Source of the DNA: Nyssa sinensis
Lineage: Eukaryota; Streptophyta; Magnoliopsida; Cornales; Nyssaceae
Assembly: GCA_008638375.1 (NCBI GenBank)
Contig: CM018038.1
Coordinates: 12,347,740-12,411,739 of the forward strand
Direction: 5' to 3'
DNA: 64,000 nt
Below, in pieces: positions 13,627 through 24,933 of the stretch. The notes beneath the pieces are model-generated. The model had not been told where the DNA came from and made no database searches. It worked only from the letters and a program-made list of their open reading frames with translations. The first letter of the stretch is position 1, and every line of letters starts with the position of its first letter. Made by a program: the position numbers and the translations under genes.

Positions 13627-15443
13627 TGATGAGTGCGCAAAAGTGCACTCTAAATACCCTATTATCGAAGAGAATTGCTAGAAAGTAAATAGGAATATTG
13701 AGATATATTTGATATTATTTATTTAATTTCTATTTACATTGAGATATATTTTAGCGGTATTTTATAAGATCTTAAGTCTCAAATATTGCATTATTTGTTG
13801 GCGAGCGCTAGTTTGCAATTGCGCTTTACATTTAATAGTTTTAGAATAATTTTTGGCTTTTTGGCAGATTCGACCATTGAGTTTCAATCGAGATTTGGAT
13901 GACGTTAAAGTTTCAGAATGAGAAAGTGATCTTCATGAAATATTTAGAGGACGTCTTGAGCTTTTCAAAAAGGTCTGGTTTGCAAAAATCGGAGTACGTT
14001 TGGGCCTCCAAACATTATTTCAAAGACAGGCCTGGAAAGCTGCTATGAACCTCTCCGTCCAGCCAAATTGAAGTGGCCATAACTTGAGCTTCCGAAGTCC
14101 AAATTAGGTGATTTTTATGTCTAAAATTATCTACTCATCCGGGGCTACAACTTCCGTGAAGAGATCGAGTCAAGATTCAGCCGTTATTCGATGAAAAATG
14201 GAGCGTGAAGATGGATGCTGCTGGCTGTATACGGCTGAAAACACAGCATTTTAAGAATAATAAATAATCAAAAGGAAAGAATGAAGTCAAGGGAAATTGG
14301 ATGACATGCGGCTGCCAATGGGCTTGTTGTGCGGCTGGGAGTGTTTAGTGAGGCCAAAAGAAAGAAAGAAAAATAAATAAATAGGAAGTAAAGCATGTGG
14401 GCCAGCAAGTGAAGTAATCCAGTTGTGCGGTGGGCTGAATGAAGGTGAGACGGCTGGGTTTTACAAGGCTTTAGGGCGTTGAACAGGGGCTGATTTAAAA
14501 GAGGAAGATTTTGATTTAAAAGGGGAGAAGAGGAGTTCGGCGAGGGGGGATGAACGGAAGGAGCTGCGGCTGTTTGAGGAAAAAGGGACGGCTGTGGCAG
14601 AAACAAAAGGGGGAAGCTGCGACTGTGGGATATACAGAAAATACAGAAGCAGTTCTAGCGCAGGGAAGAAGCCGCAGATACTCCATGACAGATTATTTCT
14701 TCATGAAATTTATGTTATTCATCCTGTACATGGGTAACTAAATTTTCAAGTGGGGTTAGGGATTACTTTGCACCATAGATGGTTATTTTAATTTATTTTG
14801 ATTCCTGTACATGATTTTAATTTGTTAAATTCTTCGTTGATCATTCTAAATTTATTGTTAGATTTTATTGTCCGAATAATTAAAGGTTTTAGTCCGTTTA
14901 TAGATTCAGTCATGCTTTTTCTATTGAGTGGATTAATGTTTTGATTATTTTTGGAACAATTGAATATTTATATTGATTCAATTCTTTGCTGCGATATTGC
15001 TCGTTCGGTATATTGTCGTCGTTGAGTTTTTTCAATGTGAATATTAATTTGAGAGATTTAAAGATGATGAATGATTTTTCGAAGGGTTATTTTCAGTCTA
15101 ATTTTAATGCATAATTTTAAATCTTCCGATTGAGATTTTTAGAATTTAATTTCTCAATTGAGTTATCTGTGAATTAAAAATAATTGAAATACCATATATG
15201 TGCAAGGGATTCCCGACACTCCACTGTTCGTTAATTTTGGATATTTTCTTCCATTAGTCAATTTGTTTAATTCTTAATTTTCATTCACAGATCATTTTTA
15301 TATATTTTTATTTTCTCGTTAACTGTTTAATACTTTCTGTAGTTTCAGAAATTCTATTTATTATTCTTTTAATTTAGTCTCCCTGTGGAATCGACACCCC
15401 AAAGCTACACTACAACTACCGCGTTATTCTTTGGGCGTAATCA
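13627..15443 (+). repeat. Athila 3' LTR
   Basis: It matches 4423-6239 at a constant offset of 9204 bp with one substitution seen and no indels. It ends GTAATCA and is followed by GATG, the second copy of the target duplication. Confidence 0.95.
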
Positions 15444-17282
15444 GATGGGTAGACAACCAATCCATACCCAGAATCAAATCAAAGACATTCATATCAAGAA
15501 CAATGAAATCAAAGATAAAACGATGATCAGCCACCTCGATCTCACAAGAACGAGCCACTCGTCTAAGTGAAAGTCGACCCCCAATCGGAGTCTCAACATA
15601 AAGTGGAATGTCTAATAAAGATATCTCTAATCCCAAAGTAGATGCAAATGATGACGATATAAATAAATGTGAGGCACCCGTGTCAATCAATACATGTGCC
15701 CAAGAACTAAAAATCAAGATTGTACCTCGAACCACAGATGGTCCAGCTGAAGGATCTGTCGTAGTAGTAAGTGCATAAACCCTACCTTGAGTCTGAGATG
15801 GTGCTATGTCCTGACAACTAGTACCCTAGTGAGTAATGGGGGTTCTAGATGCTAAAGAAGAAGATGAACCTATAGAAGGTCTAGAACTTTGTGTAGAATA
15901 TGCCAAAACTGGAGGTAAAGAAGGATAACTCAGAAAAAACTGTAGAGGCTGTGGATAATAACCAGACTGATGAACTAAGGGAGCCCCTATCCCCACAAGT
16001 GCAGGACAATACCTCTGAATGTTTCCAGTGACACCACAATGAAAACACATGGGTGGCTTTCCCCTACCCTAAGATTGTCCCCTACTCTGTCCCCGTCCAT
16101 GGCTAACTTCTCTAGACTAACTCTGACTTAGTACAGAAATATGCCCACTACTAGTACTCTGAGACTGTCCCTGTCTCTGAAGTTGCTGCTGTCACAACTA
16201 TGGACACTCAGTCCTTATATGTCCAGGCTGTCGGCACTGGTAATAGATAATCTCTCCTTGAGCAGTCCTACCCGGTGTAGAGGAAGATGAAAAACTCAAC
16301 TGTTGTTGCTACGGAGTAAACCCCTGAGAATAGATGCCCCATATCTCGTTCTCTTCTTATTCTGTCTGTCGGGATAAGAACCTGTAACTGTACCCCTCAA
16401 TTGTTAATGAATCTCAACTGGTCTACTGACCCACTGGTCTGCCTCAATTAGCTGTGCCCTATCATACACCTCACTCATCGTATGGAGGTTCAATGGAACC
16501 ACCAAGGTTCTAATCGCTGGCCTAAGTCCCAACTCAAACAGTTGTGCCCTGTCAGTCTCATCAACAATGACCCCTGGTGCATACTGAGCTAGGAGAGAAA
16601 AATGTGACTCATACTGACCTACGGTCATGTCACCCTGACACAAGTGAAGGAACTCCGGACGTAATGATGCTCTAGCAACTGTCGGAAAGAACTTTCCTAG
16701 AAAAGCTGTGCAAAATACATCCCACTTTCTAACCATGGTGTTCCTCACTAACTCCCACCAAACTAGGGCCTCGCTCATAAGTAAGACAGATGCGAAGTCA
16801 ACTCGAAGATCATCCTTCGTGATATGCACTGTATCTAGTAGTCCAGACACATCTCTCAGCCAATGATATGTGGCGAAAGGATCTGTGCCCTCAGAAAATC
16901 TCGATAGCTGAAGTCGCTGGAACTCTCTCATCGTTGATGTTGCCCTACTCTCCCCTGTCGAGATACGTGCCTGAGTCTCAACCTGCTGACCCAATGGTAC
17001 CATACCAGGCATCTACTGGTAGTGATGTAAAAACTCAAGCATAGCTCGTGCTAACTCAGCCCCGTCCAACTGTACCCTCTGAATGCCTTGTGGAGGCATT
17101 TGTAAAGGTGCAAGTGGATCTACAAACTCAACTCTCTCACCCTGGTGCTCAATATGTGGAGGTAGTGGAAGGTCATTCTCTCCCTCGATGCTCTCACCTA
17201 CCTGCTCCTTACTACGTATAGGAAATAGAGGCTCAGATTCGACAGCTCTCCCTTTGCTCCGTCCACTATCTTTTGGCAGCAT
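15444..17282 (-). pseudogene. Chromovirus gag and protease (5' half of the polyprotein)
   Basis: Reading from 17282 on the minus strand: gag N-terminus (MLPKDSGRSK), a TAG just before 17012, then the gag core (RFSEGTDPFATYHWLRD, 17012-16404). Two zinc knuckles follow and both are damaged. Near 16240-16200 the first Cys reads Tyr, and near 16050-16010 the His reads Asn. A protease has LIDTGAS near 15690 and LILGMDWLSTH at the 15444 edge. The frame continues across the Athila insertion at 4422. Stops and frame changes make this non-functional. Confidence 0.9.
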
Positions 17283-17600
17283 TTTCTATACGATAGAAAA
17301 TAAATATTTCTATTAAGACTCATTTTCAAATGAAAAATTTAATCCCTTGCATGTTCCCAATGATGTGTCATATACTCCGCATGCATATAATCAGCTAACA
17401 TGTATTACATCAATGCAAGTAGCACATACTTTACACATTTCACCTAGTCATGCCAACACATAATCATGTCATCACATATACCACATCAACATACACATTC
17501 AACATCATGTACCACATATTCTAATCAAATCATGCTTCAAAAAAAAATTGCCTTTTTTTTTTTTGTACCCATTCTCGTCGCCCCTAGGTAGTCAGACCTT

Positions 17601-17612
17601 GGGCTCTGATAC
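17601..17612 (-). other. Chromovirus primer binding site, tRNA-Met type
   Basis: The minus strand reads GTATCAGAGCCC six bases inside the LTR end. It resembles the common TGGTATCAGAGC Met-tRNA primer site with its first bases altered. Confidence 0.75.
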
Positions 17613-17617
17613 GATTT

Positions 17618-17862
17618 TGTCACTCCCCTGGCCCCATAACCCGAAAGTATGATATTTAAACTAGGTTAAATTAAAATTATTAAATTAATTAAAATATTAC
17701 ACTAGATTTTAATAGTAAAAGATATATAAGTTTAAGTGTGGGAATCGATTAAGGATAACAAATATGAGAGTTTCTAAAAGCCAAGATTTTAAAAAAAAAA
17801 TTGAAAGGGTTCGCCCTAATTATTGGCTAGTTTTGCCTTTAATGCCAACCTGATAATCCATG
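17618..17862 (-). repeat. Chromovirus 5' LTR, primer-site-proximal piece
   Basis: On the plus strand it starts TGTCACTCCCC, the LTR end next to the primer site. It is cut at CCATG (17858-17862) by the Tat element and continues at 31249. Together the two pieces make an LTR of about 2015 bp. Confidence 0.88.
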
Positions 17863-18433
17863 TGATGGTGCACTTTTTGGCCGAAGCAAGGTCGGTAATG
17901 ATCTGAACTCCGCTGCCTGAGGAATACTAAAAAAAAAAAAGGATCAGAGGGCCACTGGATTGGCTCCGGCGGTAGCCGCTCCGATGTTTAAGTCAATAAA
18001 CTGAATTGAAAGACTGTAATGTAAGCCAAATAATGAGCATGAAAATAATAACGTACCTTAGGGTTTAATTTATAGGCAATGGCAATCCTAAGTTGATTAG
18101 GATTTGGAGCCGTGAATATAGGGATTTGATCATCAGAGAGCGGCAGTTACCAAATTAGATACTGCGCTTGAGAGATATCTGTGAATAGTAGTTTCCTTGT
18201 CGAAGACTAATTTTTTTATCCTCTGCTCGGTAGGGTACTTAAGGCGGTGATAAGCTCTGAACCTTGTTGAAGGCTCTGAAGGTCTATGCTCAGACCTGTA
18301 AGCTCTGGATCTATACTAGGACGAATGAGTTCTGAAGGCTACGTAGTTGACCAAGCTCGGGAGGATCGAGTTTTGGTAGGTCTGAACCTACACGTGTCTC
18401 ACGGAGATTGGCTGGTTGCTTTGTAGTATATTA
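17863..18433 (-). repeat. Tat copy 1, 3' LTR
   Basis: 571 bp, matching 30676-31243. On the minus strand its first bases read TAATATACTAC, where the other LTR has TGATATACCAC, so the terminal TG has decayed. The purine-rich stretch CTCGGGGAGGAGTAGC lies just upstream. Confidence 0.92.
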
Positions 18434-18640
18434 GCTACTCCTCCCCGAGCCCTAGTTGAAGTTTTAGCGCGTAATTAGGGTTACAATTTCATGAAAAGCC
18501 ACACGCCTTGTCTTTTCATTTTTCGAGACGACTGTTGATGGGTTATTTATTGCGCAGCCCGTTGTTTGGGCTTTCGAGGCTATCATTGCCTCCAACCGCC
18601 ACGACGGTTCGGCCTGGTGGGCCCGGGTTTTGAAATCACT

Positions 18641-18649
18641 TATAAAAAG
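18641..18649 (+). promoter_or_regulatory. TATA box candidate for the opposite-strand gene of Tat copy 1
   Basis: TATAAAAAG lies 225 bp upstream of the ATG at 18866, inside the element between its 3' LTR and the antisense gene. Its spacing would give a 5' leader of roughly 190 nt. This suggests the gene has its own promoter rather than relying on the LTR. Confidence 0.5.
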
Positions 18650-20183
18650 TGGGAAGGGCTTTTAATGACCTTTTTCTTTACTCGTTTTTACTGTATCAGA
18701 GATTTCTCCATTTTTGACCTTGCACAACCCGTTCGTCCAAAGATTCGAAAAGAGCATATTACCCGAAGCTCCCTTTTCCTTGTTCGAGTTCAGGTTCGAT
18801 TTCAGTTTCCCCTTGCTTTTCTCCATTCTTTATTTCCTTTTCTTCTGCTTTTCATTGCTCCAACAATGTCGTCCCCTAGCCTTAGCTTAGGGAGCACTTC
18901 GACCGTGTCATTTACTGTCCAAATCGTAGACAGTCAATGCACCGGTGATGCCGAAAATAGGTCTGTAGGATCCCTTTCTAGCCCAGAGGTTAGGATAGTT
19001 GATGCTTTTTCAAAGCCCAGGGATTGGGCTAGTGAGTCATCTGGTAGGTCTTTCTAAAGAGAAGAGGGTAAGAGTGCCATTACCCAGAGTATAATAAATG
19101 AGGCAAGGGAAAAATTTAATTTCCCTGCAAATGTTACCTGTAGGGTATCGAGCTCCTTAGATCGCCTGCATGATGTACATGAGGGCGAGATTTGTGTCTA
19201 TCTCGCTTGGTTCGAGATGGGATTGAGGTTGCCCCTTCCAGACCTTGTTATTCAATTTTTCAAATGGTTTAATATCTGCCCCGCAGACCTTAATCTCAAT
19301 AGTTGGAGGCATCTGTTAGGTTTCATAGTGTTAGGGTATTTGAACGATGTCAATGTGTCCTTTGAATTGATCCGTAGCAATATGGATCTGAAATTCATGA
19401 AGTCAGATGGCGTCGTTTATATGTCCTTTGACAAGAGGTTCAGACCCTTGTCCTCTGTACCCTCTTCCAATAAAACTTGGAAGAAGTGGTACTTCTTTGT
19501 AGGAGGAGGATGGGAGCGTGAAGACTTCCAAGAACATATTTCAACATTCCCCCGTATCACCGGGCATAAGGGTGTGACCCGAATTCCTTGTGTCTTGTTT
19601 CGTTCTGTTTTGTGCTCTGACTTTCGAGCTTCTTAACTAACACATTCTTCTGTGTTTTCTGTGCAGATAAGAATGTCTGGAGGAGATCTATCTTTACCAG
19701 TGACCTCCAGGACAAATACCATCAGCTTCTTCAGACTCCCAACCGAGCTCATTTGGTTATAGTCAACCTAGAGAATCTTGTCACGCCCCGAATTTCTACA
19801 ACCCGAGGCGCGACTGACGAGATAGAAAATAAAATAAATAAAAGGACAAAAGTAAATAAATCCACTAAGCAAGCATCCATTCCCATCAATACATACAATA
19901 ACATAAAATACATTGCACAACTGCATTATTCATAGGTCATTCGGGCTTAAGCCCTTACATTACAAAATACAAGTCCCATGGTCCAAAATATACACCACGT
20001 GCTTCACCCTATCAGGGTATCACAGAATCTCAAGTGGCTGGAGGGTCCTCATCTAAAAAATGTTGCCCACGAATAGGTCAGCTCAACTGCTGGTATGATG
20101 AAGTGCTAATGCAAGAAATAAAGCTAAGGCGTGGCATGTGCAATGTGTACATTTATATCTAAATGACATTCAAAGCATCGCAG

Positions 20184-20187
<4 letters not shown>

Positions 20188-20221
<34 letters not shown>
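20188..20221. repeat. (TA)n microsatellite
   Basis: About 17 TA units inside the solo LTR. Confidence 0.9.
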
Positions 20222-20224
<3 letters not shown>

Positions 20225-22744
20225 TGGTATGCGTGACGCACCCAAGCACAACTCTATACCACAACCCATGTCTCGTTTACGGGTACTCCCCGATGGCACG
20301 GAGTACCAATGCAATGGCCAATTTTGGGTTTTTCACCACAGGATCTACACCCTCATAATGCAAAGCACCACGTGCTTACCCAAGCCATGTTCTCAAAGAA
20401 TTCATCATATGCCAATATGCCAATGCAATCTCAATGAAACATGGTTTCCACAATATAACATGCTCGAGACAATAATACATAAATCACCAGCTGATTCCAC
20501 ATGCAAGCATATCTCATATAATCAACTTAAACACATATCATGATTCACGTTCATCATTCACTAAATTTTCATAAAGTACAAGTAACATGTAAGCATGTGA
20601 ACAAACAACTCTACATCATTAAGTAAAAACACATTCCACATAAACACATAAGTCATGCCAATCATTCACAGAACATTCTTAACTTAACTTCATTTCTAAC
20701 ATTAGCAAAACACCATACCTGTCGGGTAGTCTCAACCCTAGAAGATCGTGTACGACACGTAACTGAACTGGTCAATAAAAATGTAGGAGATCAGATCGTC
20801 CTCTCCTGTCCTGTCAGTGTTCCTAAAAGTATAAATTACAACTCAATCTATTGTCATTTGAATTTATGCTATTCATCAAATTTTATGTCTTTTAATTCAT
20901 AGGTTTCTATTCTGCTAAATTAAACTCTGCCATTGAGTCTAGGACGTCGAAGAAAATAAGTTTAGGTTTTCGTAGAACTCAATTCGGACATCGGGGTTCA
21001 AAAGGGCAAAACAGTCATTTTGCACTTTTCACGGGTCCTTACATTTCGTGACCTCTTTTCACAAATCAGACTCCATGGTTGAGTCCGGAATGTTCGAGAT
21101 AATAAGGTTTCACTATTTGTTTACCTAATTCGGAGTTCGTTTGACTGTACTTCAATTTAGGGGCATTTTGATAATTTTCAAGGTTACTACGGGTCTTTTA
21201 TTTTTTGGGACCCCGTCTCGAGAAACGGACCTCACCATTGGTCTCAGAATGGTCGAGATAGTCAAAATACACTAATGACTTGTCTCATTTGGACTCTGGA
21301 TTAATTTAGAATATTTAATTAATTAAATTAATTAAATTAACTAATTAATTAATTAATTTAATTAATATTTTATTCAGGAGGGTCAGATCATAATTTTTCT
21401 AAAGTTCAGGGATCAAAGTGAAATTTCAAAAAGTTTTGGGTCAAGGTTTAAATTTCCAAAAGTTCAAGGGTCAATTTGTAATTTCCAATTTCCTTATTCT
21501 CAATCCGGTTAACCAAACAGGGGCCAATCCGAGAACAGGGATAGGATATCCCTGTTTCAATTTAATTTCAAATTCTTAATTTCCTAAACCTGCAGCCAAA
21601 TAGTCTCAATTGGGTTTTTAATTTAAAACATGGGAGCGACACGTGGCAGGGGCGGTTCTGCCTCGCCCGAACCGGACCCGAAACCTGACCCACATAGTGC
21701 CTTCTTCCCCGTTTTTCTGGCGAACCTCCGGTAGGGTTCCGGCGCCTTCTCCGGCGCCGGTGACATTTTTCCGGTGAGATTTTTACAGTTTCTGAATGTG
21801 GTTTTCTTCAGTTTTTCATGTAGGTTCCATATCTAGGCTTGGTTTTGGATTCAACCCATTAGATTTTCACGAAATAGAGGGTCAACCCCTCGGTCAAAAC
21901 TCTGGCCGACTCATTCCCCTTCATTTTTGTGACAGTTCCGTCACGGTTTAACCCCCATTCTTATCCCTATGTATTTCTGCACCTCTTAGGGTTCATTCCC
22001 TACCATTTAAACTAAGTTTTTCACATAAAATGACAACACCCATCTCCCATAACCGAAACCTGCAACTTGTGTTTTCTATCTCATTTCTTAACCATTTTCT
22101 TTAATTCTTTTTGCAAAATAATCCTTACAACATGCTCTCTAAGATCCTATACATTAAATCAATTATCATGCTTTAAAAAAATTAAAACAGAAGCTAAGCT
22201 ACTTACCCAGTTTCGAATTTCTCTCTGTTGTAGCTCCTCCCCTCTTCCTTTCTCCTCTCGGATCACCTCTCTAGCTTCCTCTCTGTTCTCACTATCCCCT
22301 CTCAGCTTTTCCTTGCCCACGGTTCCTCATTTCTTTCTTTCCTTCCAACCGAGACACATATACTCTCACACACTTCCACTCTCTCACGTCACCCCTGCAC
22401 AGCCCCTTTTCTTGACTTCTTTCCCTCTACTCAGCCACCCAATTTTTTCTTACAAGGCAGCTTTGCATTGAATGCAAAGCTGCTCTACATCTACACCTAT
22501 ACATCCACTCATATACACACACCCTAGACACACACACCTATACGACACCACACACACACGGTCTGTCACACACACACACATACCAGACTTGTTGCACACA
22601 CACACAGTGCACACATGTACTATTATATGCACATATACATATACCTATATACATGTAATATCCCACACATGCATATATATATATATATATATATATATTA
22701 CATATACATAACACACATAACTCACATTTAAATTTTTTTCTAAG

Positions 22745-22756
22745 AATAATAATAAC

Positions 22757-22823
<67 letters not shown>
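22745..22823. repeat. (AAT)n microsatellite
   Basis: About 25 AAT units near the minus-strand start of the solo LTR. Just before it lie (TA)n and CA-rich repeats (22500-22700). Frames across it are simple repeats, not genes. Confidence 0.9.
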
Positions 22824-22825
<2 letters not shown>

Positions 22826-23921
22826 CATAACCTTATTAATTAAAAAAAAATAAATTTAATAACCAAGAAAATTTTATATATATAAAAAAAAATTTTCCGG
22901 GTTATTACAAATCTAATGGCCGCTAAGAAGCGAATTGAAGATCTAAAGAAAGGTCTGCAGGCAAAGTGGGCTATAGATCCACCCAAGGTAGTGGGGGAGT
23001 CTTCTGTTTAGGATGATCCTCCTCTACAAGTGAAGAGGAGGAGACTAATTTCTGGATCCCCTAAGCATACTCAATCAGGGGGCGAGGTGGAAGCCCCTGT
23101 CCCAATATCCACAATTGCTCCTGCCCCAACCAGCCGACCAAGCAGGGGGAAGTCGGCTGCCGGAGCCTCAAAGGTTTCGGATGACTTGGGCTATCACGCC
23201 GCCAAGAAGGTCTTGAAACAATTCTGGGATAAGGGCCTTCAACAGTTCAAGGGGCAAAAGCCTGAAAAGCTGATGGCTGATCTTCATGCCCTTCAGATCA
23301 AGGTAACTTTCACATTTTTTTTTCTTTTGCATATTACTGCTAACTTGTTTGTTTTATGCCCTATAGGCCATGCACACTTTGGCAGCTCTGACTGAAACTT
23401 CGCCAGATTCAAGAGAAGTTGAAAAACTTCAAACCGAACTGGACGAAGTGAGGCAGCAACTGGGGACTGCCCAGTCTGCAGCTCATGCTTCTGAGAAGAA
23501 GTTGAGGGAGGTAATAAATGATCTACAAGTGATGGAGTCTGAGAGGGACCTTCAGACCAGGATAATAGAAAGACTTCGGAGGGAGCTATGTGATCTTCGG
23601 AGTCAAACTGACCAGAAGATTCATGATGTGGTTGAACAGGCCAGGCTCGAGACTGAGGCAGAGATGAGGGCAGAAGTTGAATCAATGGGAGATGAGTTTA
23701 TTCAATTTGGATTCAAAAACTTCCGGTCCAAGTTTTTTCTTCAGTTTCTGGGCTTTGACTTGACTTCAATCGTGGCTCCTGGAGTTCCTCCCCCTTCCGA
23801 TGTTGCCGCTCCAAGCAGAGAAGCTGAAGCCATCCCCTCTGAACTCCCTCCAATAGAAGAACCTACCCCTGCCGATCTTCCTCCAGTAGAAGAACTTGCC
23901 CCTACAGACCCTGTAGCTTAA

Positions 23922-24480
23922 CCTTTTGTATTCTTATTTATTTTCCCCCAGATATTGATGTACTGATTCTATTTCAGTTTAATACAATTAACTCTTTTTG
24001 AAATTGTGAGTATCTTTGTCTTTCTGAGTTTCCATATTTGTCAATTTTTGTTGTGGATGCCAAGTAGATTCGATACATCCTTAGTTTATTAATGCTCTGT
24101 AGAATAAGTTTGGGCTCCAGTGCTTCAAACCTTTCTTAACATAAGCAAAAACGTTAAGAGCTAACTGTGCCCTGACTCAACTGGTTAGGATCAAAAAGCT
24201 GTCTTCAGATCTGAGCAACTCGTTATAACCTTGAGTAAAATGGGCCCAAAGCATCTGCTGATCTGAAGAACTCAGATAATAACCAGATATCAATCATTGG
24301 TAGCCAGACCCTCTATTTATATCTTCAATGGGCAACAAATCTCCAAGATCGGAACGTATGATAAGAATTTAAGCTCAAGATTTGTAATCAGAACTGGTAT
24401 TTGACTGTTCAATAATGCTTGTAATCCTATAGTTGAGCGGCTTGAATCAGATCGTATTTAGTTTCGGGAGGTAGCCTTTT
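23922..24480. other. Spacer between the antisense gene and tandem repeats of Tat copy 1
   Basis: No coding signal. It lies just downstream of the antisense gene's stop and includes AATACA-type poly(A)-like motifs near 23980. It corresponds to 58262-58848 of the other Tat copy in inverted orientation. Confidence 0.6.
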
Positions 24481-24481
24481 G

Positions 24482-24905
24482 GGCTTGCTGAAATAGACAA
24501 GACCCAAAGGTCTGTATAATAGATGGACCAGACCTGGAGGTCTGTGCATTAAATGGGCTAGACCCGAAGGTCTGTACATTAGATGGGCCAGACCCGAAGG
24601 TCTGTGCATTAGGATGGACCAGACCTGAGGTCTGTACATTAAGATGGACCAGACCTGAAATTTGTACATTAAGATGGACCAGACTTGAGATCTGTACATT
24701 AAGATGGACCAAACCTAACTTGAAGATGGACCAGACCTGAAGTCTGTGCATTAAGATGGATCAGACCTGAGGTCTGTACATTAAGATGGACCAGACCTGA
24801 GGTCTGTACATTAAGATGGACCAGACCTGAAGTCTGTGCGTTAAGATGGATCAGACCTAAAGTCTGTGCATTAAGATGGACCAGACCTGAGGTCTGTGCA
24901 TTAAG
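24482..24905. repeat. Tandem repeat block, about 30-bp unit, Tat copy 1
   Basis: About 13-14 imperfect copies of a unit like AGATGGACCAGACCTGAGG plus TCTGTACATTA. Each carries the dyad AGACC-GGTCT. The block lies between the integrase stop and the antisense gene. Frames across it are repeats of the same unit, not proteins. Confidence 0.9.
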
Positions 24906-24933
24906 AGAAAACACTTTATGGAAAAGAAATTCT

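Larger units (their letters stand above)
4423..15443 (+). mobile_element. Athila-lineage LTR retrotransposon, nearly intact and young
   Basis: An 11,021-bp element with two LTRs of identical length (1817 bp), a tRNA-Asp primer site, one uninterrupted gag-pol frame, a 1.7-kb 3' untranslated part and a polypurine tract. It sits in the protease region of the chromovirus. GATG at 4419-4422 is repeated at 15444-15447, a 4-bp target duplication (or 5 bp with one mismatch). The LTRs differ at one base seen by eye (5717 T versus 14921 C) with no indel. No envelope-like ORF is present, unlike some Athila members. Coding and cis signals look complete, so recent activity is plausible, but whether it still moves cannot be told from sequence. 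Confidence 0.95.
19779..22909 (-). mobile_element. 3.1-kb solo LTR, probably of a Tekay/Del-type chromovirus
   Basis: It reads TGTAATAACCCGG to GGGGCGTGACA on the minus strand, with AATCT duplicated on both sides (19774-19778 and 22910-22914). It has no gag, pol, primer site or polypurine tract. The uninterrupted paralogous site in the other Tat copy (around 59840) shows the pre-insertion sequence. It contains (TA)n at 20188-20221, CA-rich repeats at 22500-22620, (TA)n at 22674-22698 and (AAT)n at 22745-22823. The terminal motifs are those of long-LTR chromoviruses, so a solo LTR from recombination is the best reading. Confidence 0.88.
18866..23921 (+). pseudogene. Opposite-strand gene of Tat copy 1: PF04195-like domain plus coiled coil, broken
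   Basis: Encoded on the strand opposite to gag-pol, between integrase and 3' LTR. Exon 1 starts at the ATG at 18866 and has a stop at 19055-19057. It continues in frame through the conserved block (FEMGLRLPLPDL, WRHLLGF, NKTWKKWYFFVGGGW) to about 19571. An acceptor TGTGCAG ends at 19666. Exon 2 is split by the solo LTR at 19779-22909 and ends at donor AAG|GTAAC at 23303. Exon 3 (23367-23921) gives a heptad-rich coiled coil and an acidic Pro/Glu tail. The conserved block resembles the 'putative gypsy type transposon' family PF04195 found in plants. Function is unknown. The Tat copy at 51393-60725 has the same layout, which supports it being a real gene of the family. Confidence 0.75.

Noticed and set aside
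22450..22828. Cys/Val- and Ile-rich frames on both strands
   Set aside because: Translations of CA, TA and AAT microsatellites inside the solo LTR.
24482..24905. Possible CRISPR-like array
   Set aside because: Units are directly adjacent and imperfect with no unique spacers. The locus is a plant retrotransposon.
24427..24914. Frames with repeated 'SGLVHLNVQT'-type units
   Set aside because: Translations of the 30-bp tandem repeat in several frames, not protein repeats.
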